DNA of 49,785 bases from CAZGMJ01 sp964526785 (GCA_964526785.1 CAZGMJ010000040.1:1-49785); one strand, 5' to 3'. Numbered from the stretch's first letter, positions 9,801 to 17,382 are shown. Notes: a model not told the origin generated them from the letters alone. Numbers and translations: made by a program.

Positions 9801-11256
9801 TGTTTCCGTCCAGATCCAGGACAAATACCCCATCAGTTGAGGCATCGAAAATACCCTGATATTGCTGCTCGCTATCCCGCAACGCCGTAATATCCTGCGC
9901 AAAGATAGCGGCTCCCGTTACGGCTCCCCGGGCATTGCGAACGGGGTAGATGGTGTGATTGAATACGATGCCCTCGCGAACGTCCTGGAATGAGACTGGC
10001 TCTCCTTCACGCATCGCGAGCATGAGTTTTTCCTTGCGACGTGCTGCAATCTCGGGCGGGACTATTTGATCAACCAGACTCCCTTTGAGCTCCTCAGGCG
10101 TGCTGTGCAGCCGTTCGGCGCCGGCTCCATTGATCGCGAGAATACGCCCGTCGGCATCAATCAGAATCGCCGAATCGGTGGTGGCATTCAACAGCGCGTG
10201 CTCCCTCTGCTCGATCTCCCGAACGCTTTGCTCAGCCCCAAAACGCCTCAAAACGCTGCCAAGTTCCCTCGCAACCGTTTCAAGGACCTCCACCGTCTCC
10301 GCACGGAACTTCCCCTCCGAAGGGTCGGCTGCATGCACGAGTCCCAAAACATCACCGTTGTCCCGAATCGGTACCAGCGCGACAGATTCATAGCCGTATT
10401 CGCTACAGATGTTCCGCGTCTGCCTCCTCTCCTCGTCCGCAACGGATGCCGGAAAATGCGTCAAACCATTAATGAAGAACGAGCCGCCCTCCGTAAAAAA
10501 CGGCTGATCGCAATCGTAACACCCCTTGAAAACGTCTATGCACATGCATTGATCGGCGTGGATCGACAGCGAACCTTCCGACTCGCAAAAAGACTCGGAA
10601 AAACCGACGAAAGACTCATACGGGAGATTGCCCCCATCGTCGGGCAGCCGAATTCCGACCGCCTCGCATTGGCAGAAATCGCGTATCGCATCAACCGCCG
10701 AATCGAGCAATCCGCGTAGGCTCTCGCAATGCTCCCCAGCCTCCAGAATGCGATGAGACAGTCTGCGAGCCGCCTCTGATCGCTTGCGCTCGGTGATGTC
10801 GCGAAAGACGCAGTGAGTCTGAACGAAACGCCCCTCCGCGTCGCGGGCAATTCTGCCGTCGAATTCAACCGTCTTGACGCTCTTGTCCGCGCACACCAGA
10901 TCGAATTGACGCCCACGCACCACGCCCGCCGACTTGAACTGCTCGAAGTTCGCCGCAAACTCGCGCGCGTATTGATCTGTCAACAGATCGCCGAAATATT
11001 TGCCGACAACGGCCGAATGTTCGAACCCCACCACTTCGCACCAGGCGGGATTCACGTCAATGATATGGCCGGTCGCATCGAGCGACTGATAGGGCGCCGG
11101 ACAGTTCCGCCAGAAAGACGCATAATCCTCGCAACCGTCCTTGCGCGTCGCTTCACTCGACTTGGAACCGCCAAGCGCCTCGAGTCTTTGCACTCGACGA
11201 CGAAGAACATGTAACTCTCTGACAATACCAGCGTCCATCTCTGGCTTGTCTGGCAT
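3859..11256 (-). CDS. Giant multi-PAS/GAF/PocR sensor histidine kinase
   Basis: Predicted soluble sensor kinase of 2465 residues with no clear transmembrane segment. Domain order by approximate residues: PAS1 45-155, GAF 165-350, PAS2 355-460, PAS3-PAS9 end to end 465-1325, GAF 1335-1500, PAS10-PAS12 1510-1885, PocR-type sensory domain 1930-2095, PAS13 2110-2235, HisKA_3 2245-2320, HATPase 2330-2460. PAS domains are set off by repeated DITERK-type C-terminal motifs. The phosphoacceptor is H2269 in AVSLHDEVSQSLSYV. The ATP-binding part shows ELLNNAVKHGKPEKI, DDGAGF and GFGLFSMHERL. The PocR part has several Cys, as in WHCHESCW. The start at 11256 has AGGGGTGA upstream and a strong promoter at 11316-11344. 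The NarL regulator follows after 4 bases. The signals sensed are unknown; PAS/GAF/PocR suggest small ligands, redox or heme. Confidence 0.96.
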   Translation of the reverse strand: MPDKPEMDAGIVRELHVLRRRVQRLEALGGSKSSEATRKDGCEDYASFWRNCPAPYQSLDATGHIIDVNPAWCEVVGFEHSAVVGKYFGDLLTDQYAREFAANFEQFKSAGVVRGRQFDLVCADKSVKTVEFDGRIARDAEGRFVQTHCVFRDITERKRSEAARRLSHRILEAGEHCESLRGLLDSAVDAIRDFCQCEAVGIRLPDDGGNLPYESFVGFSESFCESEGSLSIHADQCMCIDVFKGCYDCDQPFFTEGGSFFINGLTHFPASVADEERRQTRNICSEYGYESVALVPIRDNGDVLGLVHAADPSEGKFRAETVEVLETVARELGSVLRRFGAEQSVREIEQREHALLNATTDSAILIDADGRILAINGAGAERLHSTPEELKGSLVDQIVPPEIAARRKEKLMLAMREGEPVSFQDVREGIVFNHTIYPVRNARGAVTGAAIFAQDITALRDSEQQYQGIFDASTDGVFVLDLDGNILEANPAACKLYGYTRDELRELGPKDLIHPDYIPLFHRAIQDVSDNDETCVEGKNIRRDGTVFDVEGLLTTFRYGGRLCLLNTVRDISERKRYEEKLSESERRYRQLVETMPYGIEEVDLDGRTVFLNKAYHRMLGYEPGELLGRYIWDHEPDAEHVAKLKEYLAYIKNEQPEPRPYVSQNRRKDGEVLDVLVDWNYKRNEQGEVVGFISVVTDITERRRTEQALYESEETHRVLIDNLSDVLMRFDREARHLFVSESVKNVVDIEPASFIGKTHRELGFAEDMCSLWEGAIARVFESGQAYETEFSFEGKGGPTLFNWRLVPEKDASGQTVSVLSISRDVTSHRQAEKALEDSLRTSNDIVRTIPAGLFIYQFEPPDRLILISANPEAERLTGISITDWQGREFNEIWPEAERAGITQEYLKVARTGETYTTEEVDYGDQRLAGVFRIRVFCLPNNRIASAFENISDRKRAERALCESEQRYRTLVEAAPVSVLVARDNQYVYANPMATSRLGFERPEQLVGVPIMDTIHPDDHDIIRRRVERLAEGGANSVTEIRIKKRDGSVMWVESSSNPVIWDGKPATMIIGQDITQRKEAEEAYRAVVDHSLQGLLIVQDGRVAFANPTFCRDVGYTLEEVVSMSTEELVGMLLHPEDAALVLERYRRRMEGGAAPSRYEVRSIHKDGSVRWMELSVSLIQYRGRPATQTACIDITERKAATERVAKHRAELSSILRVSPVGIGLVRDRILRRVNDRICEMTGYAREELLDQHARMLYPTQEDCDYVGTEKYRQIRESGSGSVETRWKRKDGTVIDVVLSSTPLDREDLPKGLTFTALDVTDKKRAEAKVRAATELLNDIRADQSLYIHGADPASIFHKLLDTLVRATDSELGFLDEVLEGADGEVYKKSLAISDISWDADSRQLYEKMGQSGFEFRNLNNLAGAPAVSGELVISNEPKQDSRSGGLPPGHPPLESFMGIPMYFGGRIVGVAGVANRQGGYNESIAEFLEPLVATCAGIIDAYRHDQREKEHVEALERSEQRFRRFFDLAPEYCYMVALDGTILDVNKSALEALGYSRSELLGRPLIETLYAPGSQQTARELFRLWKGEGFLPTQELTVLTRSGERRTVLLSANAVRDSEGNLLHSISLQRDITERKEAERRLIENEEKFRAVFEQAPDAIALMDAETGGFVDFNDKTCQILGYSREELLQMTVVDIEAVETPEVAAAHMRAVLEAGADTFETRHRRKDGGILDVLVSTRAISLRGKRLFVSVWTDITAQKRTREQLELQAMVLDQIEDHVAITDMAGKISYVNSAQLEHVGQSLDEVLGQSTKMFGDDPHRGATQEEILEKTKAQGRYRAEVVNYEPDGREVIVDLRTMVVRDKSGVPIALCGIGTDITERKKSEAKLKSIEWLLTKRKTLTESERRDQGYEDLTELNRCRLILDSVGKDVLEDIVVDFLDLLDTSAAVYEANGDYALGMFTSSWCQHLDQGSRRLCGVEDNAEALASGKWHCHESCWTTASKRAISTKGAVDIECHGGIRLYAVPVFAFGKVVGAMNFGYGDPPVDDIERIKQIARRYEVNADKLMDLGRKYESRPPFIIDLAKRRLHAAARLVGAMVERKQVAEQLEAAKNFSENLIETANAMVVVLDKDGNVETFNRFAERLTGYAKKDVIGKGWFDLCVPEWDRSRVKEGFVELMSGRLDSAEYYENPVRTADGEERLIAWHNALLHDDDGAILGTLSFGQDITDRKNNERKLAKYQSQLQALASELTLTEERERDRLAVSLHDEVSQSLSYVNMKLQMTAESVEDSESRDEIAKLSGILSGIMRELRSLTFELHSPILHTLGFETAVADWLRSQIESKYDITTEFEDDGLSKPLDGDIKSLLFRSVRELLNNAVKHGKPEKIRVAISREFHYIRVRVEDDGAGFSPAEESSSQTGFGLFSMHERLHQLGGSLDIDSEPGRGTLATLRAPLLKSQDKRR

Positions 11257-11315
11257 ACCGGTGTCACCCCTGAGATCTACCTACACACTCTCTGTTTTCT
11301 ACTGAATGCTGCCCC

Positions 11316-11344
11316 ATATTATGACACGCTTCTGCACAAGTCAA
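11316..11344 (-). promoter_or_regulatory. Sigma70-type promoter of the kinase/regulator pair
   Basis: On the minus strand, TTGACT (11344-11339) and TAATAT (11321-11316) are separated by 17 bp. The predicted transcript start is near 11309, about 50 bases before the kinase start codon. Both boxes are near consensus and correctly placed. Confidence 0.7.
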
Positions 11345-11458
11345 CAATGTCACCGTATTAAATCGAATTATATTGAAATTGCCGTCCGACAATCGCAGTC
11401 GTTGCGCAAGGCCGCCGTGTCACCCCGGAGCATGCCGGCCCGTTCTCACCGATTCCCG

Positions 11459-11474
11459 GCACAACCGGTTGTGC
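11459..11474. repeat. Perfect 16-bp palindrome between divergent genes
   Basis: GCACAACCGGTTGTGC is perfectly symmetrical with no spacer. It sits about 115 bp behind the kinase promoter and 340 bp upstream of the symporter start. It could be an operator for a dimeric regulator, but nothing in the sequence identifies which. Confidence 0.4.
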
Positions 11475-11739
11475 GGAGGACACCAGCCAAACAACCGTAG
11501 CCATTGGATACGCGCACCTCGTCCTTTGGCTCTCCACCGCCCCTCCAAAGCGTCATGTGTAACCGCCCTCTGGAGAGATGTAAGAGGCGACCACACAGTA
11601 TTCACACCAAACACACAATAGATTCCGGCCTTATGCCGCACCTCTGTGTCGCAATGAGAACCTGCAAACGGGTCGGAGCGAATGATGGAACGCGCAGAAC
11701 TGCAAGAGAAACCCCCGAAGTGAGCAAGCGGACGATTCG

Positions 11740-11768
11740 TTGGCTCGTGCGCAACAATCTGGTAGCAT
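11740..11768 (+). promoter_or_regulatory. Possible promoter of the symporter gene
   Basis: TTGGCT (11740-11745), a 17-bp spacer and TAGCAT (11763-11768) match the sigma70 consensus at 4 of 6 bases each. The start codon at 11801 would follow a leader of about 25 bases. The placement is good but the boxes are weak. Confidence 0.35.
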
Positions 11769-11800
11769 GGCGTCCCGTAGAAACACTCGAAGAAGACACA

Positions 11801-13264
11801 ATGATAAGCGAATTCGGCATATTGAACACGGCCATACTCGTCGTGTATCTGGCGGGCATGGTCGCAATCGGCTTGCGTCTGGCAACTCGGCAAGAGACGA
11901 CCGAGGATTATTTCCTGGCCGGTCGCAGCATGCCCTGGCTGGCCGTGGGCATGAGCATGTTCGCCTCCCTCACCAGCGCCACCACGTACATGGCCGTACC
12001 CGCATTCGCCTACGAACACAACATAGCCATGATCTTCGGCGTCGCCATGAGCCTCGCCGCCGCACCCATTCTCGCGTGGCTCATATACCCCGTATACCGC
12101 AGGCAGCGCGTCACAACGAGCTACGAGTACATCCTCGTGCGCTACGGCACGAACGCCCGTCGCGCCGTCTCAGGCCTGTTCATTCTCAGCCGGCTCGGCT
12201 GGTTGGGAATCGTCATATACGCCCCCGCCAAAGCGATATCCGTGGCCTCAGGCCTGCCCCTGCTGCCCGCTATCGCAGTTATGGGACTCCTGGCCGTTAC
12301 ATACACCGTCCTCGGCGGCCTGTCGGCCGTGATCTGGACGGACGTCGTGCAGTTCGTCGTGCTCGTCGGCGGAGCGATCTGGCTTGTCGCTACGCTTGTG
12401 GTACACGTGCCCGGCGGAGCAGCGGAAATCACCCGCACCGCCGCCCGGGCAGGCAAATTCGATGTCTTCGATTGGACGGATATCAGCAGGCTCACCGCCC
12501 TCTCGGCCATGATTGGCTGGTTCTTCATCTTCCTGAACGATTATGGCACCGATCAGGTTACCGTCCAGCGATTGATGGCCGTCCGAAACGATAAAGGCGT
12601 CGTCAAGGCCATCGCCTTCAATGCACTCAATGACCTGTTCATCAACGGAATGTTGATCTTCATCGGCATCGGCATATATACGTACTTCCACGTATTTCCA
12701 GGCCGACTGGACCCCGAAGTCAGTGGCGACGGCATGTTGCCCTTCTATATTATGCACATCCTCCCGCCCGGCGTATCTGGCCTGATGGTCACAGCTATCT
12801 TCGCTGCAGCCATGTCCAGCGTCGATTCGGGAATCAACTCGCTCGCAACGGTAATCGTCAATGACTGGATCAGACCCGCCCGACGCACCCAGAAGAACGA
12901 TAGCAGCGACCTGAGCCTCGCCCGCTGGCTTACTGTCATCATCGGCGCACTGGCTACCCTCGCAGCACTCTACGCAGCACACATCGGCGATATCGTCGAG
13001 ACGTGGCTGAACGTAATGGGCCTGTTCTCCGCCCCGATACTCGCCATATTCCTTCTTGGCATGCTCACACGCCGCACTCATTTCCGCGGCTGGCTTGCCG
13101 GCGCCCTGTGTGCCATAGCCGTAACGGTCCTGCTGCAGCACGCCCTCCCGCAACGCATCATGCCCGTCTGGCTGTTCCCCCTGTCGTTCTGCATCACCGC
13201 TCTGATCGGATACTCAGCCAGCCGGATCATCCGCCCCCCCGCGCAAAACGACGCAACCTTATAA
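11801..13264 (+). CDS. Sodium:solute symporter (SSS family)
   Basis: Integral membrane transporter of 487 residues that would import an unidentified solute with sodium. The family N-terminus is clear: ILVVYLAGMVAIGLRLA, then TTEDYFLAGRSMPWLAVGMSMFASLTSA, the typical SSS signature. About 13 hydrophobic helices follow. Later family features are AVTYTVLGGLSAVIWTDVVQF and FAAAMSSVDSGINSLATVIVNDW. The start at 11801 puts the first helix right after a short N-terminus and has a GAAGA-rich stretch upstream. The frame stays open back to 11504, but that extension does not look like protein of this family. The gene is divergent from the multi-PAS kinase and 138 bp upstream of cheA. The substrate cannot be told from sequence alone; sugars, amino acids and carboxylates are all possible. 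Confidence 0.93.
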   Translation: MISEFGILNTAILVVYLAGMVAIGLRLATRQETTEDYFLAGRSMPWLAVGMSMFASLTSATTYMAVPAFAYEHNIAMIFGVAMSLAAAPILAWLIYPVYRRQRVTTSYEYILVRYGTNARRAVSGLFILSRLGWLGIVIYAPAKAISVASGLPLLPAIAVMGLLAVTYTVLGGLSAVIWTDVVQFVVLVGGAIWLVATLVVHVPGGAAEITRTAARAGKFDVFDWTDISRLTALSAMIGWFFIFLNDYGTDQVTVQRLMAVRNDKGVVKAIAFNALNDLFINGMLIFIGIGIYTYFHVFPGRLDPEVSGDGMLPFYIMHILPPGVSGLMVTAIFAAAMSSVDSGINSLATVIVNDWIRPARRTQKNDSSDLSLARWLTVIIGALATLAALYAAHIGDIVETWLNVMGLFSAPILAIFLLGMLTRRTHFRGWLAGALCAIAVTVLLQHALPQRIMPVWLFPLSFCITALIGYSASRIIRPPAQNDATL

Positions 13265-13323
13265 AACAACCGCCAAGCCCCCCCGCCGTATCCTTTGGCT
13301 CGATTCGACACGGCATTGGCTGC

Positions 13324-13351
13324 TAAACTCGCCTTAACATGCTGTCGAAAA
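13324..13351 (+). promoter_or_regulatory. Possible sigma28 (FliA)-like promoter upstream of cheA
   Basis: TAAA (13324-13327) is followed after 16 bases by GTCGAAAA (13344-13351). The FliA consensus is TAAA, 15 bases, then GCCGATAA, so the second box matches at 6 of 8. The location, 50 bp ahead of the che operon, is right. The spacing is one base long, so this is only a candidate. Confidence 0.25.
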
Positions 13352-13362
13352 GACCTTTAACT

Positions 13363-13379
13363 GCCGGTCCCCGACCGGC
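13363..13379 (+). repeat. Hairpin in the cheA leader
   Basis: GCCGGTC, a CCC loop and GACCGGC form a perfect 7-bp, very GC-rich stem. It lies 24 bases upstream of the first cheA start codon. No T-run follows. It could be a leader structure affecting translation or mRNA stability. Confidence 0.45.
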
Positions 13380-13402
13380 CGCATGGAAAGCGATCTTTAG
13401 TT

Positions 13403-15580
13403 ATGGGACAGATCATGAGCAGTACAGAAACCGTCCTGAAGTTGGTTGATCAAGCCGCAAACGCCGGCAAAACGCTCGATCCGACCGATCCTTCCGCGAT
13501 CGAAGCGCTGCAGGAAATGCTCGACCAGATAGTCAGTCAGATAGAACAGGATGACTGCCGACCGAGTGAAATCCTCGATCAGGTCAAAGAGCAGACAACA
13601 GATGCTGACCAACTGCTTCGCAAGATGCTCGAAAACAAAGTGTCGGACGCCGAGCAGGCAAACCAAACAATCAGTAACGTAATATCAGCGCTGCATGGCC
13701 TCATTGAACAGTCCTCCGAATCTCAGCATGATGCGGCCTTGAAAGAGCCCGCCGAACAGGCTCCGCACGCCCCGACTCAGCCGAACCAGAATCCGGCCGA
13801 ACAAACACCGACCGATAACCCGAAGGAAAACCGCACAGACGAAAAAGCCGAGTCCAGCGAAAGTGGAAAAGCCGCCCAGCCAATGCCCGTCGATGAGGAC
13901 GACATCCCCTTGCTGCTCGATTTCATAACCGAAAGCAACGAGCACATCGAGTCGGCCGAAGCGGGACTGCTCGAACTCGAGGATCGCCCTCGCGACACGG
14001 AGGTGTTGAACCAGATATTCCGGGCCTTCCACACCATCAAAGGCATGGCCGGCTTCCTGAACCTCACACAGATCGGCTCGCTTGCCCACTCGGCGGAAAA
14101 TCTGCTCGATATGGCCAGAAAAGGCGAACTCGTCCTCACCGGCAACAATACCGACCTGGTCTTCGCCTCGATCGACACCATCAAAAAAATGATGGCCACT
14201 CTCGCCGAAGCGATCGAAGCCGGAGAGCCAGTGCCCTGCCAGCCCGGTCTGGACGCCCTGCTGGACAAACTCAAAGCGGCCGCAGAAGGAGCTGCCGAAC
14301 AACCCCTGACGCGCCAGGACGATGAGCAGATGGATAAACTCCTCGGCCAACAGCGATCGCAGGGCTCTTTCGAATCATCCGCCTCGTCAATAAAGAGCAA
14401 GACAAAATCCGTCTCAGGCGACGAAAAGATCAAAGTTAGCACAAAGCGGCTGGACAACCTGATCAACATGGCCGGCGAACTGGTCATCGCACAACTCATG
14501 GTGACCGAACAGATCACCGGCACCCTCGCCGGCGAACACGAACTGATACGCAAAACAACGCATCAGAGCAAGATCGTCCGCGAACTGCAGGAACTGTCGA
14601 TGGCCATGCGCATGGTGCCGATTCGAGGCGTCTTCCAGAAAATGGCCAGGCTGGTTCGTGACCTTTCGCATAAGTTCGACAAGAAGATCAACTTCGTCAC
14701 CAGCGGCGATGACACCGAACTCGACCGCAGCATCGTGGACAAAATCGCCGACCCGCTCGTCCATATGGTTCGCAATTCCCTCGATCACGGAATCGAACCG
14801 GCCGACCAACGCGCCAAAGCGGGCAAGAGTCCGACGGGGACACTCGAATTGCGGGCGTTTCATCAGGCCGGAAATATCGTCATAGAAATCGAAGATGACG
14901 GAAAGGGCCTCGACAGACAGAAGATTCTCAAAAAAGCGGTCGACCAGGGAATCGTCGAACCAGACCAGGAATTGCCCGACGAAGAAATCTTCAAGCTGAT
15001 CTTCCATGCCGGCCTTTCCACCGCCAAAGAAATTACCAGCGTATCCGGCCGCGGCGTGGGAATGGACGTCGTGAAGAAGAACATCGAGGCGCTCCGCGGT
15101 CGAATCGACGTCGCCTCCACGCCCGGCAAAGGCAGCGTGTTCACCATTCGCATGCCGCTGACGCTGGCGATCATCGATGGCCAGGTCATCAAGATCGGCA
15201 GCGAGCGATACATCATCCCGATCAACTCCATTGTCAAGAGCCTCAAACCGACCGCCCAACAGCTTTCATCCGTAAGCGGCCGCGCCGAAATGATCAATGT
15301 CCGAGGCGACCTCATTCCGCTCGTGCGGCTCTACAAACTCTTTCGCATCGCTCCGACTACCGAAGATCCCACCGAAGCGTTGATTGTCGTTGTCGAAGAG
15401 GACGGCAGGAAATGTGGCCTGCTCGTCGATGAACTGCTCGGCCAGCAACAAGTCGTTATCAAGAATCTCGGCGAAGGACTGGGTGCCGTGGCCGGCATCT
15501 CAGGCGGCGCCATTATGGGGGACGGGAAGATCAGCCTGATTCTGGATGTGCCGGGCCTGATCCAACTGTCGCAAAACTGA
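13403..15580 (+). CDS. cheA: CheA chemotaxis histidine kinase
   Basis: Central kinase of the chemosensory array, 725 residues. Residues 1-105 are an acidic helical region not matching a standard CheA domain, followed by a Pro/Glu-rich linker to about 163. The Hpt (P1) domain covers about 166-290, with phosphoacceptor H210 in FRAFHTIKGMAGF. Only about 55 linker residues separate it from the P3 dimerisation domain (about 345-410), so no P2 domain for CheY binding is apparent. The P4 ATPase (410-585) has the N box HMVRNSLDHGIE (N458), DDGKG (498-502) and GRGVGMDVV (550-557). The CheW-like P5 covers 588-725. The start could be 13403 or the second Met at 13415, for which GGGACAG could act as ribosome site. 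It heads cheA-R-D-Y-X-hpt-B. Confidence 0.96.
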   Translation: MGQIMSSTETVLKLVDQAANAGKTLDPTDPSAIEALQEMLDQIVSQIEQDDCRPSEILDQVKEQTTDADQLLRKMLENKVSDAEQANQTISNVISALHGLIEQSSESQHDAALKEPAEQAPHAPTQPNQNPAEQTPTDNPKENRTDEKAESSESGKAAQPMPVDEDDIPLLLDFITESNEHIESAEAGLLELEDRPRDTEVLNQIFRAFHTIKGMAGFLNLTQIGSLAHSAENLLDMARKGELVLTGNNTDLVFASIDTIKKMMATLAEAIEAGEPVPCQPGLDALLDKLKAAAEGAAEQPLTRQDDEQMDKLLGQQRSQGSFESSASSIKSKTKSVSGDEKIKVSTKRLDNLINMAGELVIAQLMVTEQITGTLAGEHELIRKTTHQSKIVRELQELSMAMRMVPIRGVFQKMARLVRDLSHKFDKKINFVTSGDDTELDRSIVDKIADPLVHMVRNSLDHGIEPADQRAKAGKSPTGTLELRAFHQAGNIVIEIEDDGKGLDRQKILKKAVDQGIVEPDQELPDEEIFKLIFHAGLSTAKEITSVSGRGVGMDVVKKNIEALRGRIDVASTPGKGSVFTIRMPLTLAIIDGQVIKIGSERYIIPINSIVKSLKPTAQQLSSVSGRAEMINVRGDLIPLVRLYKLFRIAPTTEDPTEALIVVVEEDGRKCGLLVDELLGQQQVVIKNLGEGLGAVAGISGGAIMGDGKISLILDVPGLIQLSQN

Positions 15581-15616
15581 TCGCTTCAATGCGACGCATA
15601 TGAAGGAAGCACAGCA

Positions 15617-16465
15617 ATGAGCCTGTTGACCGCGACCGACATCGAGCTTACCGAAAGCGACTTCCGTAAAATCAGCCGCCTCGTGTATGAGCATTGCGGC
15701 ATCAATCTGCACGAGGGCAAAAAGGAACTGGTCCGCGCACGACTCGCCAAGCGTCTCCGCCTGGGCAATTTCCGATCCTTCCCCGAGTACATGAAGACCG
15801 TAATGGCGGACACATCCGGCAAGGAATTCTCCATACTGGTCGATTCGCTCAGCACGAACCTGACGAGCTTCTTTCGGGAGTCGCAGCATTTTGACTTCCT
15901 CCGAACGAAATACCTGCCCAGACTCCTCGAACGAAAACACAAAAAGAACGAACACCGCCTCCGTGTCTGGAGCGCCGGTTGTTCCTCAGGAGAAGAACCC
16001 TATTCCATCGCAATCACGCTGCTCGAATCCGTAAAGGGCCAGGGACGCTGGGACATGCGCATACTCGCAACCGACATATCCACGACGGTTCTCGATATCG
16101 CCCGTACCGGCATCTATGAAGCCGAACGCGTCGCGCCGGTCCCCGCACCGCTGAAACAACGCTACCTCCGAATGCAGCGAAAAAACGACTCCAAAATCTA
16201 CGAAGTTGGCGCCGAAGTGCGAAATATGGTCATCTTCAGATACCTGAACCTGATGGAGGAATGGCCCATCAAGGGGCCTCTGGACTGCATCTTCTGCCGA
16301 AACGTAATGATCTACTTCGACAAACCAACGCAATCAAAACTGGTCAACCGATACTGGGACCTGCTCAATTCCGGCGGCGTGTTGTTCACCGGGCACTCCG
16401 AATCGCTCACGGGAATCGCCCACAAGTTTGACTACGTTCAACCAACGATCTACATCAAGCCATAG
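15617..16465 (+). CDS. cheR: CheR chemoreceptor glutamate methyltransferase
   Basis: Transfers methyl groups from S-adenosylmethionine to glutamates of chemoreceptors; it sets adaptation together with CheB. The protein has 282 residues, the usual CheR length. The N-terminal helical domain (1-75) precedes the signature NLTSFFRE (81-88). The SAM-binding motif is VWSAGCSSGEEPYSIAI (117-133), followed by the acidic ATDIS (151-155) and the late motif DCIFCRNVMIYF. The start at 15617 has AGGAAG about 9 bases upstream. It lies 36 bp after cheA and 9 bp before cheD. No C-terminal TPR extension is present. Confidence 0.97.
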   Translation: MSLLTATDIELTESDFRKISRLVYEHCGINLHEGKKELVRARLAKRLRLGNFRSFPEYMKTVMADTSGKEFSILVDSLSTNLTSFFRESQHFDFLRTKYLPRLLERKHKKNEHRLRVWSAGCSSGEEPYSIAITLLESVKGQGRWDMRILATDISTTVLDIARTGIYEAERVAPVPAPLKQRYLRMQRKNDSKIYEVGAEVRNMVIFRYLNLMEEWPIKGPLDCIFCRNVMIYFDKPTQSKLVNRYWDLLNSGGVLFTGHSESLTGIAHKFDYVQPTIYIKP

Positions 16466-16474
16466 GGTCTGCAC

Positions 16475-16960
16475 ATGCCAAAGAGACGCATAATCGTAAA
16501 TGTTTCAGACGCCAGGTACTCCAAAGATCCCGACGACGTGATCATAACGTACTCGCTCGGTTCCTGTATCGGCGTCTGCCTCTACGATCCCGCAACGTAT
16601 ATCGGCGGGATGCTGCACTATCAGCTTCCCGAATCCAAAATGGATCCGAACCGAGCGAAGGAAAAGCCCTTCATGTTCGCCGATTCCGGCATGAAACTGT
16701 TGATTGGAAAGCTCAAATCGCTCGGCGCCAATTGCAAGCGAATGAAGGTGAAGATCGCCGGTGGAGCCGCCATGCAAACCGGCCCCAAAGGATTCGATAT
16801 CGGCAAACGCAATCACCTCGCGTTGCGCAAGATCATGTGGAAGAACGGCCTGTTCATCGACGCCGAAGACGTAGGCGGATTCGCCGCTCGCAATCTCTAC
16901 ATGAATATGGCCGACGGCGAAGTAACCGTTCGCTCCAACGGACTGGAGAAGAGCCTGTAG
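16475..16960 (+). CDS. cheD: CheD chemoreceptor glutamine deamidase
   Basis: Deamidates receptor glutamines and, in known systems, binds CheC to control CheY-P removal. The protein has 161 residues. The catalytic triad of the family is visible as T25, C31 (YSLGSCIGV) and H48 (GGMLHYQLP). It is offset by exactly 4 from the Thermotoga maritima positions T21, C27 and H44. The C-terminal half has VKIAGGAAM, RNHLALRKIM and EDVGGFAARN, typical of CheD. It starts 9 bp after cheR. Its presence with a CheC/CheX-class phosphatase in the same operon suggests the CheC/CheD/CheX style of adaptation rather than CheZ. Confidence 0.96.
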   Translation: MPKRRIIVNVSDARYSKDPDDVIITYSLGSCIGVCLYDPATYIGGMLHYQLPESKMDPNRAKEKPFMFADSGMKLLIGKLKSLGANCKRMKVKIAGGAAMQTGPKGFDIGKRNHLALRKIMWKNGLFIDAEDVGGFAARNLYMNMADGEVTVRSNGLEKSL

Positions 16961-16992
16961 AACATGAACTATTCGATAAGAAAGAGAACGTC

Positions 16993-17382
16993 ATGGCTTT
17001 GAATATCTTGATCGTGGACGATTCGGCACTCACCAGAAAAGCAATAAAGAGAATACTCGATATGCTCGAACTGGACGTGGCCGAGGTCGCCGAAGCGGAG
17101 AACGGAAAAGAGGCTCTGCAAATCCTCCGCAACGGCCGGATCGATCTGGTCCTGGCCGACCTGAACATGCCGGTAATGGGTGGCATGGAGATGATCTACC
17201 ACATGCGCGGCGATGAATCGACAAGACACATTCCCGTCGTCGTCGTGTCCACCGAATCCAGCACGACGCGCATCGAATGCCTACTCAGCGACGGCGCGAA
17301 AGACTATCTGCACAAACCCTTTACCCCCGAAAAGTTCAAAGAAGTCATAACCCGTACAGTGGGAGCTGCATGTAATGATTGA
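16993..17382 (+). CDS. cheY: CheY-type single-domain response regulator
   Basis: Stand-alone receiver of 129 residues, the expected diffusible output of CheA. Conserved residues are D9-D10 (IVDDS), the phosphoacceptor D56 (LVLADLNMPVMGG), S86 (VVVVSTES) and K108 (YLHKPF). The frame is open further upstream through cheD, but ATG 16993 is preceded by AAGAAAGAGAA and gives a standard CheY N-terminus. It overlaps the start of cheX by 8 bases, implying translational coupling with its likely phosphatase. No flagellar motor genes are in the window, so its target is unknown. Confidence 0.95.
   Translation: MALNILIVDDSALTRKAIKRILDMLELDVAEVAEAENGKEALQILRNGRIDLVLADLNMPVMGGMEMIYHMRGDESTRHIPVVVVSTESSTTRIECLLSDGAKDYLHKPFTPEKFKEVITRTVGAACND

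Larger units (their letters stand above)
11257..11800. other. 544-bp divergent intergenic region
   Basis: This gap lies between the kinase start and the preferred symporter start. It contains the minus-strand promoter at 11316-11344, a 16-bp palindrome at 11459-11474 and a weaker plus-strand promoter candidate at 11740-11768. The symporter frame is open upstream to 11504. However, the translated extension is polar and unlike the family, so I treat it as non-coding. Confidence 0.55.

Noticed and set aside
12248..13153. A 301-codon minus-strand frame inside the symporter
   Set aside because: The plus-strand frame is a clear SSS transporter; the reverse frame has no domain.
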